This document shows, one piece after another, positions 28,516-37,561 of a stretch of 64,000 nucleotides of DNA (position 1 is the first letter of the stretch; each line of letters starts with the position of its first letter). This DNA comes from an uncultured Prevotellaceae bacterium (GTDB lineage: Bacteria; Bacteroidota; Bacteroidia; Bacteroidales; Bacteroidaceae). The stretch covers positions 1-64,000 of the forward strand of contig CAMVKN010000010.1 of the NCBI GenBank assembly GCA_947168045.1. Reading direction: 5' to 3'. The translations under genes and the position numbers were made by a program. The notes under the pieces are model-generated. The model had not been told where the DNA came from, did no database searches, and saw only the letters and a list, made by a program, of their open reading frames with translations.

Positions 28516-29652
28516 CTATTGTCCCTCGCGGTAGAAGTCGAGGGCTTCTTCAATCTCCTCCTTGGTGGCCGTCTGGTTCAGGGCCAGGTCGCCCACGTCA
28601 TGCAGCAGGGTGAAGTTGATTTTGCCGGCAGTGTTCTTCTTGTCGTGTGTCATCAGCTCAAGCAGGGTGGGGTAGTCGTCGCAGGTGATGTCCATGCGGC
28701 CGTAGTGCTCCAGGATGAAGCGAACCACCTGACGCATGGTGCTGACGGGGAAGCCCGTCTTGATGGTGCTCAGGTAGAGCTCGCACACCAGTCCCCATGC
28801 CACGGCGTAGCCATGCAGCACCGGATGGCGTGTCAGTGCCAGCGATTCGAAGGCGTGCCCCACGGTGTGCCCCAGGTTCAGTGCCTTGCGCAGTCCCTGC
28901 TCCAGCGGGTCCTCGGTCACCACATGCTGCTTCACCTTGACGCTGTCGGCCACCATGCGGCCCAGTGCCAGCAGGTCAGGCTGCTCCACGTCGAAGGTCA
29001 GCAGCTCGTTCAGGAGTTTAGGGTGTAGAGTGTTGAGTGTAGAGTTTGCTACCGCACAGCAATCCACAGCGGTAGCAAACTCTCCACTCTTCACTCTCCA
29101 CTCTTCACTATAAATCAGCCCGTGCTTCAGCATCTCAGCATAGCCTGAGAGGATGTTCTCCCTGTCGAGGGTCTTAAGGAATACCGCGTCGAGAATGACG
29201 GAGGAAGCATTGCGGAAGACGCCTATCTCGTTCTTCAGACCTCCGAAGTTGATGCCCGTCTTGCCGCCCACGCTGGCATCAACCATGGCCAGCAGCGTCG
29301 TAGGGATGTTGATGAGGCTCATGCCCCGCTTGAAGGTGCTCGCAGCAAAGCCCCCCAGGTCAGTGACCATGCCGCCGCCCAGGTTGATGAGCAGCGAGTG
29401 ACGACTGGCACCCAGCCGCTGTAACTCATTCCATACATGGGTGAGCGTTGCCAGCGTCTTGTGCTCATCGCCGGCCCCAATCACAATCTTCTCCACTCCC
29501 TTCATGCAGTCGAAGCCTGCCACCACGGGCAAGCACAGCTGTTCGGTGGTATCGTCGACCAGCACGAATCTGCGGTCGGCACCACACTCCCGGATGGCCT
29601 CTGTGAGCGCCTGCTCCAGGTTCTCTGACAATATTACTTTCTGTTCTTCCAT
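28516..29652 (-). CDS. aroB: 3-dehydroquinate synthase with inserted repeat peptide
   Basis: Second step of the shikimate pathway, cyclising DAHP with NAD and a metal. Recognisable segments are GGGMVTDLGGFAASTFKRG, NIPTTLLAMVDASVGGKTG, GYAEMLKHGLI and NLGHTVGHAFE. The length of 378 is about 25-30 above the usual 345-360. The excess follows GLIYS: residues about 182-213 (EEWRVKSGEFATAV, NSTLNTLHPK) are translated family B 7-nt repeats with an internal GCGGTAGC inverted pair. The enzyme core motifs are intact on both sides, so it is probably active with the insert in a surface loop. Two tandem promoters precede it. Confidence 0.95.
   Translation of the reverse strand: MEEQKVILSENLEQALTEAIRECGADRRFVLVDDTTEQLCLPVVAGFDCMKGVEKIVIGAGDEHKTLATLTHVWNELQRLGASRHSLLINLGGGMVTDLGGFAASTFKRGMSLINIPTTLLAMVDASVGGKTGINFGGLKNEIGVFRNASSVILDAVFLKTLDRENILSGYAEMLKHGLIYSEEWRVKSGEFATAVDCCAVANSTLNTLHPKLLNELLTFDVEQPDLLALGRMVADSVKVKQHVVTEDPLEQGLRKALNLGHTVGHAFESLALTRHPVLHGYAVAWGLVCELYLSTIKTGFPVSTMRQVVRFILEHYGRMDITCDDYPTLLELMTHDKKNTAGKINFTLLHDVGDLALNQTATKEEIEEALDFYREGQ
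29014..29109. repeat. family B 7-nt repeat with GCTACCGC inverted core, inside aroB
   Basis: Units of the type TAGAGTG/TAGAGTT run to GAGTTTGCTACCGC. After 13 nt comes the inverted GCGGTAGCAAACTC, then CTCTTCA/CTCTCCA units. The same two-armed structure lies at 36771-36929. Confidence 0.9.
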
Positions 29653-29666
29653 CGTTTTTGTGGGGG

Positions 29667-29697
29667 CAAAGGTACGAATAAGCGAGGGAAAAGCAAA
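29667..29697 (-). promoter_or_regulatory. proximal aroB promoter
   Basis: On the minus strand TTTG (29697-29694), 19 bp, TACCTTTG (29674-29667); the start codon is 14 nt further on. The spacer ends CTTATTCG, as in the argS promoter. Confidence 0.7.
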
Positions 29698-29750
29698 AGA
29701 AAAACCCTTTTTTCTTTTCTTTTCCGAGCGAAAGTACCTTCGACGTCAGT

Positions 29751-29781
29751 CAAAGGTACGAATAAGCGAGAGAACAGCAAA
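29751..29781 (-). promoter_or_regulatory. distal aroB promoter, duplicated cassette
   Basis: On the minus strand TTTG-N19-TACCTTTG, with CTCGCTTATTCG in the spacer. The -7 box lies in an inverted repeat (TACCTT ... AAGGTA). Confidence 0.6.
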
Positions 29782-29869
29782 AGAAAAATGTTTTTTTCTT
29801 CTGCTATTCTTAAACTTTTCACGTTGCGTTGCGTCATAGTTAACAGAAATGCAATAAAAATCAATCCCA

Positions 29870-32800
29870 ATGAAACGATTTCTACTCCTGACGGCCGTGA
29901 TGCTGCTGACGGCCCTCTCAACAAGCGCGCAACGCGTCATCAGCGGCACCGTGGTAGACAAGGACACGAAGGAAGCCGTCATTCAGGCCACTGTGTCGTT
30001 GCTCAAGCCCGACAGCACGTTGGTGCAGAACGCCGTTACTGACCTCGACGGCCAGTTCCGTGTCACCGCTCCTGCTGACGGACGCTATGTGCTCCGCATC
30101 AGCAGTGTGGGCTACACGTCGCACCTGCGTAACATCACCATGGCTGGCGAGCCGTTGGCCGTTGGCACCGTCACACTGTCAGCTGATGGCATTGTGCTGA
30201 AGGCAGCCACCATCACGAAGAACCAGACACGCATGTACTCCAAGGAGGACACCATAATATATAACGCGGGCGCGTTTAAGACCCCTGAAGGCTCTGTCAT
30301 CGAGGAGCTGGTGAAGCGTCTGCCGGGTGCCGAGGTGGGCGATGATGGCAAGATTACCATCAATGGCAAGGAGGTGAAGAAAATCAAGGTCGACGGCAAG
30401 GAATTCCTCACTGGCGACACGCAGACCGCCATGAAGAACCTGCCCACCAGCATCGTGGAGCGCGTGAAGGCCTACGACGAGAAGAGCGACCAGGCTCGCA
30501 TCACTGGCATTGACGACGGCGAGGAGCAGACAGTGCTCGACTTCGGCCTGAAGCAGGGCATGAACCGTGGCTCCTTTGGCAATGTCGACCTGGGCATCGG
30601 TACGGAGAAGCGCTATACAGCCCGCCTGATGGGCATGAACTTCAAGAACGGCCTGCGCATCATGGGCTTTGCCAATGCCAACAACGTGGGCGACCGCGGC
30701 TTCGGTGGCGGTGGTCCTGGCGGTGGCTTCGGCGGTGGTGGCGGCGGTGGCCTGCGTGCTCCGAAGATGGCTGCTTTTAACCTCAACTACGAGAAGGAGA
30801 ACCTGTTGCGCGTAGATGGTGGCGTGAACTGGAGCCACTCCAACAGCGATGTGTGGAACCGCACGGCCACCGAGAACTTCGTCTCAAGCACCGGTGCCTT
30901 CAGCAACAGCATCAGCCAGAGTTTCTCAAGGGCCAACTCTTGGAGCGGCAACATGCGCATTGAGTGGACGCCCGACACCCTGTGGAACATCCACTTCCGT
31001 CCTAACTTCAGCTTCAGCAAGAATGACTCCAAGTCGCAGAGCATCTCGGCATCCTTCCGTAACAATCCCTACGACTATGTGAACTACACCCTCAGCACGC
31101 GTGGTAGCCTGCAGCAGGCCATCGAGCTGATGCGCCGGGCAGAGTATGCCAATGACTCGCTCGTGGTGAACAGCCGTGACAACGGCTCGCTCAGCTACAG
31201 CGACAACAACCGCTTTGGTGGCGACCTGCAGATCAATCGCAGGCTCAGCTCCAGCGGCCGCAACATTGCCCTGCGTCTCAGTGGCAGCTATTCTGACAGC
31301 GAGTCGCAGCAGCTCTCGTTGCAGGATGTCAACCTCTACCAGACCACGATGATGCTCTACGACTCCACCTATAGCGAGTATTTCCGCAACCGCTATAACC
31401 TGACACCCTCGACCAACTACAACTACGGTGCACGCCTGACCTACAGCGAACCCATCGCCCGCCAGACCTACCTGCAGTTCAGCTACGACTTCCAGTACCG
31501 TTATCAGAAGAGCGACCGCACCACCTACGACTTCAGTGAGTGGCCCACACGCCTGGTGGCTGATGGCGGACAGTTTGCCATCGACGACTTCAGCCTGCGT
31601 TATCGTACATGGGATCCCAACCTGACGCGCCTGCGCAATGGTGGTGACATGGAAGACTATCTGGACAATTCGCTGAGCCGCTACTCTGAGTACAAGAACT
31701 TCATCCATACCGCTGAGGTGATGCTGCGCGTGGTGCGTAAGAACTATAACTTCAACGTGGGCATCCAGGTGGTGCCGCAGACGTCGAAGTTCACCTATCG
31801 CTACCTTGGCGTGGACTATGGCACCACCACACGCAATGTGGTGAACTGGAGCCCCACGGCCAACTTCCGCTACAAGCTGGGCGACCAGGGACAGCTGCGC
31901 TTCCAGTATCGTGGTAACACCAGTCAGCCCTCGATGACCGACCTGCTGGCCATCACCGACGACAGCGACCCCCTGAACATCACCGTGGGTAACGCCGGTC
32001 TGAAGCCGTCGTTCACACAGAACTTCAGCCTGCGCTTCAACAACTACTATCCCAAGCACCAGCGCTTTGTCTTTGCCAACCTCAGTTTCTCAACCACCAG
32101 CAACTCCGTCACCAGCAAGGTCGTCTACGACCCGCTGACCGGTGGCCGCACCTCTACCCGCGACAATATCAACGGCAACTGGAACACCCGTGGCGAGCTG
32201 ATGTTCAACACCGCACTCGACACCCTGGGACGCTTCAACATGAACTCGCGCACCACGGCTGCCTATACCCACAGCGTCAGCTATCTCGATGCCAACCGTG
32301 ACGGCAGCATCATGAAGAACGCCGTCAACGAGACCGTGCTGGGCGAGCGTCTGGGCTTCAGCTATAGGAACGACTGGTTTGAGTTTGAGCCTAACGGAGC
32401 TGTGAACTACACCTTCGGCCGCAACAAACTGCAGGCACAGGGCAATCAGGACACCTGGAACTTCAGCTATGGCTTCAACACCACGGCACAGCTGCCCTGG
32501 GGCATGCAGCTCACCACCAACCTGAACATGACCAGCCGTCGTGGCTTCAGCGATGAGTCGATGAACACCAACGAGCTGATATGGAATGCACAGATAGCCC
32601 AGTCGTTCCTCAGGGGCAAACCACTCAGTGTCCGCCTGGAGTTCTACGACATCCTCGGTCAGCAGTCCAGCTTCACCCGCACCCTGAACGCCATGATGCG
32701 CAGCGACTCTGAGTCAAACGCCATCAACAGCTATGTCATGCTCCGTGTCAACTATCGTCTCAACCTGTTTGCCGGCATGGGCAACATGGGCGGCGGTCGC

Positions 32801-32875
32801 GGCGGCAGTGGTGGCTTTGGCGGTGGACGCGGTGGTCGCGGTGGCGGTGGCTTCGGAGGTCCCGGCCGCTTCTAA
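29870..32875 (+). CDS. outer-membrane beta-barrel protein with carboxypeptidase-regulatory-like and plug-like domains
   Basis: Outer-membrane protein of 1001 residues. A signal peptide (1-20) is followed by a CarboxypepD_reg-like Ig domain (about 22-105), a plug-like region (about 120-185, ending KVDGKEF), then a barrel of the OMP_b-brl_3/TonB-receptor type with alternating aromatic strands. Two glycine-rich stretches are notable: residues 279-296 before the barrel and 969-1001 at the very C-terminus (GGGRGG repeats), where a barrel normally ends in an aromatic strand. No SusD partner follows, so it is not a standard SusC. The substrate is unknown. A terminator hairpin follows at 32900. Confidence 0.75.
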   Translation: MKRFLLLTAVMLLTALSTSAQRVISGTVVDKDTKEAVIQATVSLLKPDSTLVQNAVTDLDGQFRVTAPADGRYVLRISSVGYTSHLRNITMAGEPLAVGTVTLSADGIVLKAATITKNQTRMYSKEDTIIYNAGAFKTPEGSVIEELVKRLPGAEVGDDGKITINGKEVKKIKVDGKEFLTGDTQTAMKNLPTSIVERVKAYDEKSDQARITGIDDGEEQTVLDFGLKQGMNRGSFGNVDLGIGTEKRYTARLMGMNFKNGLRIMGFANANNVGDRGFGGGGPGGGFGGGGGGGLRAPKMAAFNLNYEKENLLRVDGGVNWSHSNSDVWNRTATENFVSSTGAFSNSISQSFSRANSWSGNMRIEWTPDTLWNIHFRPNFSFSKNDSKSQSISASFRNNPYDYVNYTLSTRGSLQQAIELMRRAEYANDSLVVNSRDNGSLSYSDNNRFGGDLQINRRLSSSGRNIALRLSGSYSDSESQQLSLQDVNLYQTTMMLYDSTYSEYFRNRYNLTPSTNYNYGARLTYSEPIARQTYLQFSYDFQYRYQKSDRTTYDFSEWPTRLVADGGQFAIDDFSLRYRTWDPNLTRLRNGGDMEDYLDNSLSRYSEYKNFIHTAEVMLRVVRKNYNFNVGIQVVPQTSKFTYRYLGVDYGTTTRNVVNWSPTANFRYKLGDQGQLRFQYRGNTSQPSMTDLLAITDDSDPLNITVGNAGLKPSFTQNFSLRFNNYYPKHQRFVFANLSFSTTSNSVTSKVVYDPLTGGRTSTRDNINGNWNTRGELMFNTALDTLGRFNMNSRTTAAYTHSVSYLDANRDGSIMKNAVNETVLGERLGFSYRNDWFEFEPNGAVNYTFGRNKLQAQGNQDTWNFSYGFNTTAQLPWGMQLTTNLNMTSRRGFSDESMNTNELIWNAQIAQSFLRGKPLSVRLEFYDILGQQSSFTRTLNAMMRSDSESNAINSYVMLRVNYRLNLFAGMGNMGGGRGGSGGFGGGRGGRGGGGFGGPGRF

Positions 32876-32899
32876 GGAAGTGAATAGTGAAATGTGACG

Positions 32900-32927
32900 A
32901 GTGGGAGGCCGTGAAACGTCTCCCACT
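32900..32927 (+). terminator. terminator of the outer-membrane protein gene
   Basis: AGTGGGAG (32900-32907) pairs with CTCCCACT (32920-32927), with an inner CGT/ACG pairing, followed by TGTTATTTT. Confidence 0.75.
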
Positions 32928-32981
32928 TGTTATTTTGCAAAAATTAGCAGCTGTTTATGCCTCAATTACAAATTATTTGCG

Positions 32982-32989
32982 TACTTTTG
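32982..32989 (+). promoter_or_regulatory. -7 box of ilvE
   Basis: TACTTTTG fits TAnnTTTG 31 nt before the ilvE start. A TTTG -33 box at the right distance is not seen. Confidence 0.4.
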
Positions 32990-33020
32990 CAGTCAAAATA
33001 GACACCAAACAAAAAAAACA

Positions 33021-34037
33021 ATGAAGAACTTAGACTGGGCCAACCTTTCGTTTGGCTACATGAAGACCGACTACAACGTGCGTTGCTACTATCGCGACGG
33101 CAAATGGGGCGAGATTGAGGTCTGCTCCGACGAGTACCTGAAACTGCACATGGCTGCTACCTGCCTGCACTATGGCCAGGAGGCATTCGAGGGCCTGAAG
33201 GCCTATCGGTGCAAGGACGGCAAGGTGCGCCTGTTCCGTGTCGACGAGAATGCAGCGCGCCTGCAGAGCACCTGCCGTGGCATCATGATGCCCGAGGTGC
33301 CCACTGAACTGTTCGTGGAGATGGTGAAGAAGGTGGTGCGCCTCAACCAGGAGTGGATTCCTACCTACGAGAGCGGCGCCACGCTCTATGTCCGTCCGCT
33401 GCTCATCGGCACCAGCGCACAGGTGGGCGTGCACCCCGCCAAGGAGTACTGCTTCCTCATCTTCGTCACACCCGTTGGACCCTATTTCAAGGGAGGCTTC
33501 GCTGCCAACCCCTACGTCATCATTCGCGACTATGACCGCTCAGCACCGCTCGGCACCGGTAAGTATAAGGTGGGTGGCAACTACGCTGCATCGCTCTTTG
33601 CCAACAACCTGGCACATGAGAAGGGATATGCTTGCGAGTTCTACCTCGACGCCAAAGAGAAGAAGTACATGGACGAGTGCGGCGCTGCCAATTTCTTTGG
33701 TATTAAGAACAATTCCTACATCACGCCGAAGTCTACGTCCATCCTGCCCTCCATCACCAACAAGAGCCTGATGCAGGTGGCTGAGGACCTGGGCATGAAA
33801 GTGGAGCGACGTCCCATCCCCGAGGAGGAACTGGAGACCTTCGAGGAGGCTGGTGCCTGCGGCACGGCTGCCGTCATCAGTCCCATCAGTTATATTGATG
33901 ACCTGGACACTGGCAAACGCTACACCTTTGGCGACAAGCCCGGCCCCATGTCGAAAAAACTCTTCGACACCTTGCGCGGCATCCAGTATGGCGAGATTGA
34001 AGACAAGCACGGCTGGACCACCGTGGTCATCGAATAG
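33021..34037 (+). CDS. ilvE: branched-chain amino acid aminotransferase
   Basis: PLP-dependent class IV (fold type IV) transaminase making or degrading Leu, Ile and Val. It shows the type II BCAT signatures YGQEAFEGLKAY near the N-terminus, VGGNYAASL with the PLP lysine in GTGKYKVGGNYA, YLDAKEKKYMDECGAANFF and GTAAVISPI. At 338 residues the length is typical. ATG 33021 after an A-rich leader is preferred to the open frame from 32901, which runs through the previous terminator and the promoter. It is monocistronic or weakly linked to trmB 122 nt downstream. Confidence 0.95.
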   Translation: MKNLDWANLSFGYMKTDYNVRCYYRDGKWGEIEVCSDEYLKLHMAATCLHYGQEAFEGLKAYRCKDGKVRLFRVDENAARLQSTCRGIMMPEVPTELFVEMVKKVVRLNQEWIPTYESGATLYVRPLLIGTSAQVGVHPAKEYCFLIFVTPVGPYFKGGFAANPYVIIRDYDRSAPLGTGKYKVGGNYAASLFANNLAHEKGYACEFYLDAKEKKYMDECGAANFFGIKNNSYITPKSTSILPSITNKSLMQVAEDLGMKVERRPIPEEELETFEEAGACGTAAVISPISYIDDLDTGKRYTFGDKPGPMSKKLFDTLRGIQYGEIEDKHGWTTVVIE

Positions 34038-34041
34038 TAAA

Positions 34042-34150
34042 GCCTCCCCAAGCCCCTCCCTAGGAGGGGATGTTCTGATAGATAAAGGGCTGAGGGGGCA
34101 TTAGTAATCAATATGTAACCAACATTCCTCCCCTTGGGAGGGCTTTGGTG
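34042..34150. repeat. family D GC-rich palindromic repeats between ilvE and trmB
   Basis: An outer pair (CCTCCCCAAGCCCCTCCCTA and CCTCCCCTTGGGAGGGCTTT) encloses 60 nt. The halves are themselves palindromic (CCCCTCC..GGAGGGG). It fills the 122-nt gap and leaves little room for a promoter. Confidence 0.75.
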
Positions 34151-34159
34151 GGCTTAGAT

Positions 34160-34951
34160 ATGTCAAAAGGAAAACTGGCGAAGTTCGCCGACATGGAGAC
34201 CTACAGGAACGTCTTTCAGTACCCTTATTCGGTAGTGAGTGACGTATCCTTTGCCATGCGTGGCCAGTGGCGCCAGCAGTATTTCCATAACGACAACCCC
34301 ATCATCCTGGAGCTGGGGTGTGGCAAGGGCGAATATGCCGTGGAGCTGGCCAAGGCTCATCCTGACCGTAACTATATAGGTGTTGACATCAAGGGAGCCC
34401 GCATGTGGACGGGGGCTACGCGAGCCTTGCAGGAGGGCATAGCGAATGTAGCCTTCCTGCGCACGAACATTGAGATTATCGACCGCTTCTTCGCTCAGGA
34501 CGAGGTGCAGCAGATTTGGCTCACCTTCAGCGACCCACAGATGAAGAACCCCCGCAAGCGTCTCTCCTCAACCTATTTCCTGCAGCGCTATCGTCGTTTC
34601 CTTCAGGATGGTGGCCTCATTCATCTCAAGACCGACTCCAACTTCCTCTTCACCTACACCACCTATGTGGTGCAGCACAACCACCTGCCCCTTGTTGCCC
34701 ATACCGACGACCTCTACGGCGCCACTGTGCCCGACGGTTCCCCCGTCGGCCTGCCCGCACAGCTTGCTGAGGCCGCAGCCATCCAGACCTATTATGAGCA
34801 GATGTGGCTCGACCGTGGACTCAACATCAAGTATGTGCAGTTCAAGTTACCCCGTGAAGGCAGCCTGCAGGAACCCGATGTCGAGATTGAGCTGGACGAT
34901 TACCGCAGCTACCACCGTACGAAGCGCAGCAGCCTTTCGACCAGCAAATGA
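34160..34951 (+). CDS. trmB: tRNA (guanine-N7-)-methyltransferase
   Basis: Methylates G46 in the tRNA variable loop using SAM. It has 263 residues with the SAM site [28 protein letters not shown], and the family motif [20 protein letters not shown] 34160 is preferred to the TTG at 34145. Near the end, [12 protein letters not shown] is encoded by a family E palindrome (34733-34752). The stop overlaps an in-frame ATG of the next gene (ATGA, 34948). Confidence 0.93.
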   Translation: MSKGKLAKFADMETYRNVFQYPYSVVSDVSFAMRGQWRQQYFHNDNPIILELGCGKGEYAVELAKAHPDRNYIGVDIKGARMWTGATRALQEGIANVAFLRTNIEIIDRFFAQDEVQQIWLTFSDPQMKNPRKRLSSTYFLQRYRRFLQDGGLIHLKTDSNFLFTYTTYVVQHNHLPLVAHTDDLYGATVPDGSPVGLPAQLAEAAAIQTYYEQMWLDRGLNIKYVQFKLPREGSLQEPDVEIELDDYRSYHRTKRSSLSTSK

Positions 34952-34983
34952 CAAGTGTAGAGCGATATTTAAAAACGAAGAAT

Positions 34984-36762
34984 ATGAACAAAGATAGCAT
35001 GAGCAGGTTTCCCACGATGGTGAAGGCACTGGTATTGCTTTTTGCCTTTCACTTGTCTCTCGTCACTTCTTCGGCACAGGAACTCGTGGTGACCGTCGAC
35101 ACCGTAGGGCAGTTGGGCACTCGGTTGCCTGACAGCCTGCGCTTCTCCATGACCGAGCTGAAGATTACAGGTCCGTTGGGAGGCAGTGATATGAAGCTGT
35201 TGCAGAGCATCCTGAAGAATCCTCGGCAGAAGAAGGCCACCGACAAGGTGCTTACCTCCATTGACCTCTCGGAGGTCAGTGTGCAGGAGAGCCGTGGCAG
35301 CTTCCACACGAAGGCCGACATGCTGCCCGCCAGCATGTTCCTCGGTTGTAAGAACCTTGAGCGTGTCGTCCTGCCCGCCGCCTTGACAGAGGTGAGCATC
35401 AGCTGTTTCAGTGGCTGTGTCAACCTCAAGGAGGTAGAGCTGCCCGAGACCATCCGCCTCATCGGCCGTTATGCCTTCAATGGCTGTGTCAGCCTGAAGG
35501 AGCTGAAGCTGCCCGCCGGTGTGACCACCATCGACAAGCATGCCTTCGACGGCTGTGTGAGTCTGAGCGACATTGAGATACCCGAAACCATGGAAATGAT
35601 TGACGAGGATGCCTTTGCCGGCTGTAAGGCACTGGAGCGCATAGACCTGCATCATACCTCGCTCAAGTCAATCAAGGCTGAGTGCTTTGCACGCTGCGAG
35701 CGCCTGGAGAGCGTGTCGCTGCCCCCGTCGGTGGTGTCCATTGGCAACGAGGCGTTCAAGGGTTGTACGGCACTGGAGAGCATACTGATGCCTGAGGCCA
35801 TCAGCGAGATAGGCAACAGCGCCTTTGAGCAGTGCCAGAGTCTGAAGTCGATTGAGATGACGTCTGCCACTGTCATCGGCAGCGATGCCTTCCGTGGCTG
35901 CATCTCGTTAGAGTCGGTAGATGTGGAGCAGGTGAAAAAGATTGGCAACAGCGCCTTCAGAGATTGCTCGAGCCTGAGCACCGTGACCCTCAATGGCAAC
36001 CTCAGCGCCGTTGGCGCCGAGACCTTCATGGACTGCTCCAGCCTGACCACCGTCACGTTGCCGACAACGGTGAAGACGCTCGGCACGCGTGCTTTCTTTA
36101 ACTGCAAGTCGCTCGCAGGCATTGAGTTGCCTGAAGGACTGACGCGCATCAATGACCATGCCTTCGAGAACTGTGCCTCGCTGCATCACATCTTCATACC
36201 TGCTATGGTGAAGCAGCTGGGCAGCGACACCTTCGAGAACTGCTCGTCGCTCGACAGCGTCGTGGTCAAGGGCTTTGTTGAGAAATTAGAGAGCGATGTG
36301 TTCCGCTACTGTCACTCGCTGCGCACCGTCACCCTGCCTATCTCGGTGAAGAGCATTGGCGACAATGCCTTCGAGGAGTGCACCATGCTGTCCGACATCA
36401 ACCTGCCTATCTCTGTCACCAGCATCGGTGACAATGCCTTCGACAAGTGCGCCTCACTGTCGTCGGTCGTCATTCCGGCCGCCTGCACGCAGATTGGCAG
36501 TGCCACCTTCCGTGAGTGCACGGGTCTGCAGCGTGTCGAGGTGTCGGCAGCCATGAAGAAGATTGGGGGCAACGCCTTTGCCAAGTGCGTGTCACTACGC
36601 GAGGTCGTCATGGGTTCGCCCCTGCCGCCCAGCATCTCGCACAGCAGTTTCAAGGGTGTGGTGCAGGGAGCCTGTAAGTTCATCGTGCCCAAGGGCGCCA
36701 AGGCAAACTACCACAACGAAAAGTCATGGAAAAAGATGACAAACATCGTTGAGAGTGAGTAG
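34984..36762 (+). CDS. BspA-like leucine-rich repeat surface protein
   Basis: Secreted or surface-attached protein made almost wholly of LRR_5 (BspA/TpLRR) repeats of about 23 residues, with the pattern AFxGCxSLxxIxLPxxVxxIGxx. More than fifteen units span about residues 95-565; the beginning (35-90) is non-repetitive. The signal peptide ends near TSSAQ. Two starts are possible: 34984 (MNKDSMSRF, A-rich leader) and 34948, which overlaps the trmB stop; the first gives a better signal peptide. BspA proteins bind host proteins or other bacteria; the ligand here is unknown. Repeat number may vary between strains. Confidence 0.85.
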   Translation: MNKDSMSRFPTMVKALVLLFAFHLSLVTSSAQELVVTVDTVGQLGTRLPDSLRFSMTELKITGPLGGSDMKLLQSILKNPRQKKATDKVLTSIDLSEVSVQESRGSFHTKADMLPASMFLGCKNLERVVLPAALTEVSISCFSGCVNLKEVELPETIRLIGRYAFNGCVSLKELKLPAGVTTIDKHAFDGCVSLSDIEIPETMEMIDEDAFAGCKALERIDLHHTSLKSIKAECFARCERLESVSLPPSVVSIGNEAFKGCTALESILMPEAISEIGNSAFEQCQSLKSIEMTSATVIGSDAFRGCISLESVDVEQVKKIGNSAFRDCSSLSTVTLNGNLSAVGAETFMDCSSLTTVTLPTTVKTLGTRAFFNCKSLAGIELPEGLTRINDHAFENCASLHHIFIPAMVKQLGSDTFENCSSLDSVVVKGFVEKLESDVFRYCHSLRTVTLPISVKSIGDNAFEECTMLSDINLPISVTSIGDNAFDKCASLSSVVIPAACTQIGSATFRECTGLQRVEVSAAMKKIGGNAFAKCVSLREVVMGSPLPPSISHSSFKGVVQGACKFIVPKGAKANYHNEKSWKKMTNIVESE

Positions 36763-36770
36763 CCTAATTT

Positions 36771-36929
36771 AGTGTAGAGTTTAGAGTGTAGAGTTTGCTA
36801 CCGCTCTATTAGTTTAGAGTGTAGAGTTTAGAGTGTAGAGTTTGCTACCGCCGTCCCATCAAGGTGAAGGTATAGCGGTAGCAAACTCTACACTCTAAAC
36901 TCTAAACTCTAAACTCTACACTCTACACT
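36771..36929. repeat. family B 7-nt repeats with GCTACCGC inverted core, convergent intergenic
   Basis: Direct units (GTGTAGAGTTTAGAGT) end twice in GAGTTTGCTACCGC. Later comes GCGGTAGCAAACTCTACACT with the complementary units, so the region can fold into a long hairpin. It separates two convergent genes and could act as a terminator. Confidence 0.85.
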
Positions 36930-37472
36930 TTAATAGTTCTCAGCCTTCACCTGGAAGTAGGCCTGTGCGTGGTTGCACACCGGGCACTCCTCGGGAGCCT
37001 TCTTGCCGATGACGATGTGACCGCAGTTAGAGCACTGCCAGATGACGTCCTCGTCTCTTGAGAACACGCACTCCTTCCTCACGTTGTCCAGCAACTTGCG
37101 GTAGCGCTCCTCGTGCTCCTTCTCGATGCGGGCTACGCCCTCCATCTTCTCGGCTATCTCGTCGAAGCCCTCCTCGCGTGCCTCGCGTGCCATGCGCTCA
37201 TACATGTCCGTCCATTCAAAGTTCTCGCCCTCGGCGGCAGCCTCCAGGTTGGTGGCCGTGTCGCTCACCTTCCCTCCGTTCAGGTACTTGTACCACAGCT
37301 CGGCATGCTCCTTCTCGTTGGCAGCCGTCTCCAAGAAGATGTTAGAAATCTGTACATAGCCATCTTTCTTGGCCTTCGATGCGAAGAACGTGTACTTGTT
37401 CCTGGCCATCGACTCTCCGGCGAAGGCTTCCTGCAGGTTCTTCTCCGTCTTTGTTCCTTTTAAGCTTTTCAT
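36930..37472 (-). CDS. rbr: rubrerythrin
   Basis: Peroxide-reducing non-haem iron protein of anaerobes. The ferritin-like diiron domain (1-~140) shows E-x-x-x-x-Y/EKEH motifs ([19 protein letters not shown]). The C-terminal rubredoxin domain has paired CxxC sites (CSNCGH and CPVCNH) binding one iron. At 180 residues it is close to the usual length. Its own promoter lies at 37510-37541; clpB lies upstream on the same strand. Cytoplasmic oxidative-stress defence. Confidence 0.97.
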   Translation of the reverse strand: MKSLKGTKTEKNLQEAFAGESMARNKYTFFASKAKKDGYVQISNIFLETAANEKEHAELWYKYLNGGKVSDTATNLEAAAEGENFEWTDMYERMAREAREEGFDEIAEKMEGVARIEKEHEERYRKLLDNVRKECVFSRDEDVIWQCSNCGHIVIGKKAPEECPVCNHAQAYFQVKAENY

Positions 37473-37509
37473 TGTTGTCGTGTTTTTGGGTTAATGAATG
37501 TGTTGCCTG

Positions 37510-37541
37510 CAAAGGTACTCATTCTTTTGAACAGCACCAAA
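37510..37541 (-). promoter_or_regulatory. promoter of rubrerythrin
   Basis: Minus strand TTTG (37541-37538), 20 bp, TACCTTTG (37517-37510), 37 nt before the start codon. Confidence 0.65.
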
Positions 37542-37561
37542 TGATTGCCCAACTATTTTTA

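Noticed and set aside
29870..32875. SusC-type TonB-dependent receptor
   Set aside because: It has a CarboxypepD_reg-like and plug-like start, but no SusD gene follows, the C-terminus is Gly-rich and the plug lacks the full SusC signature.
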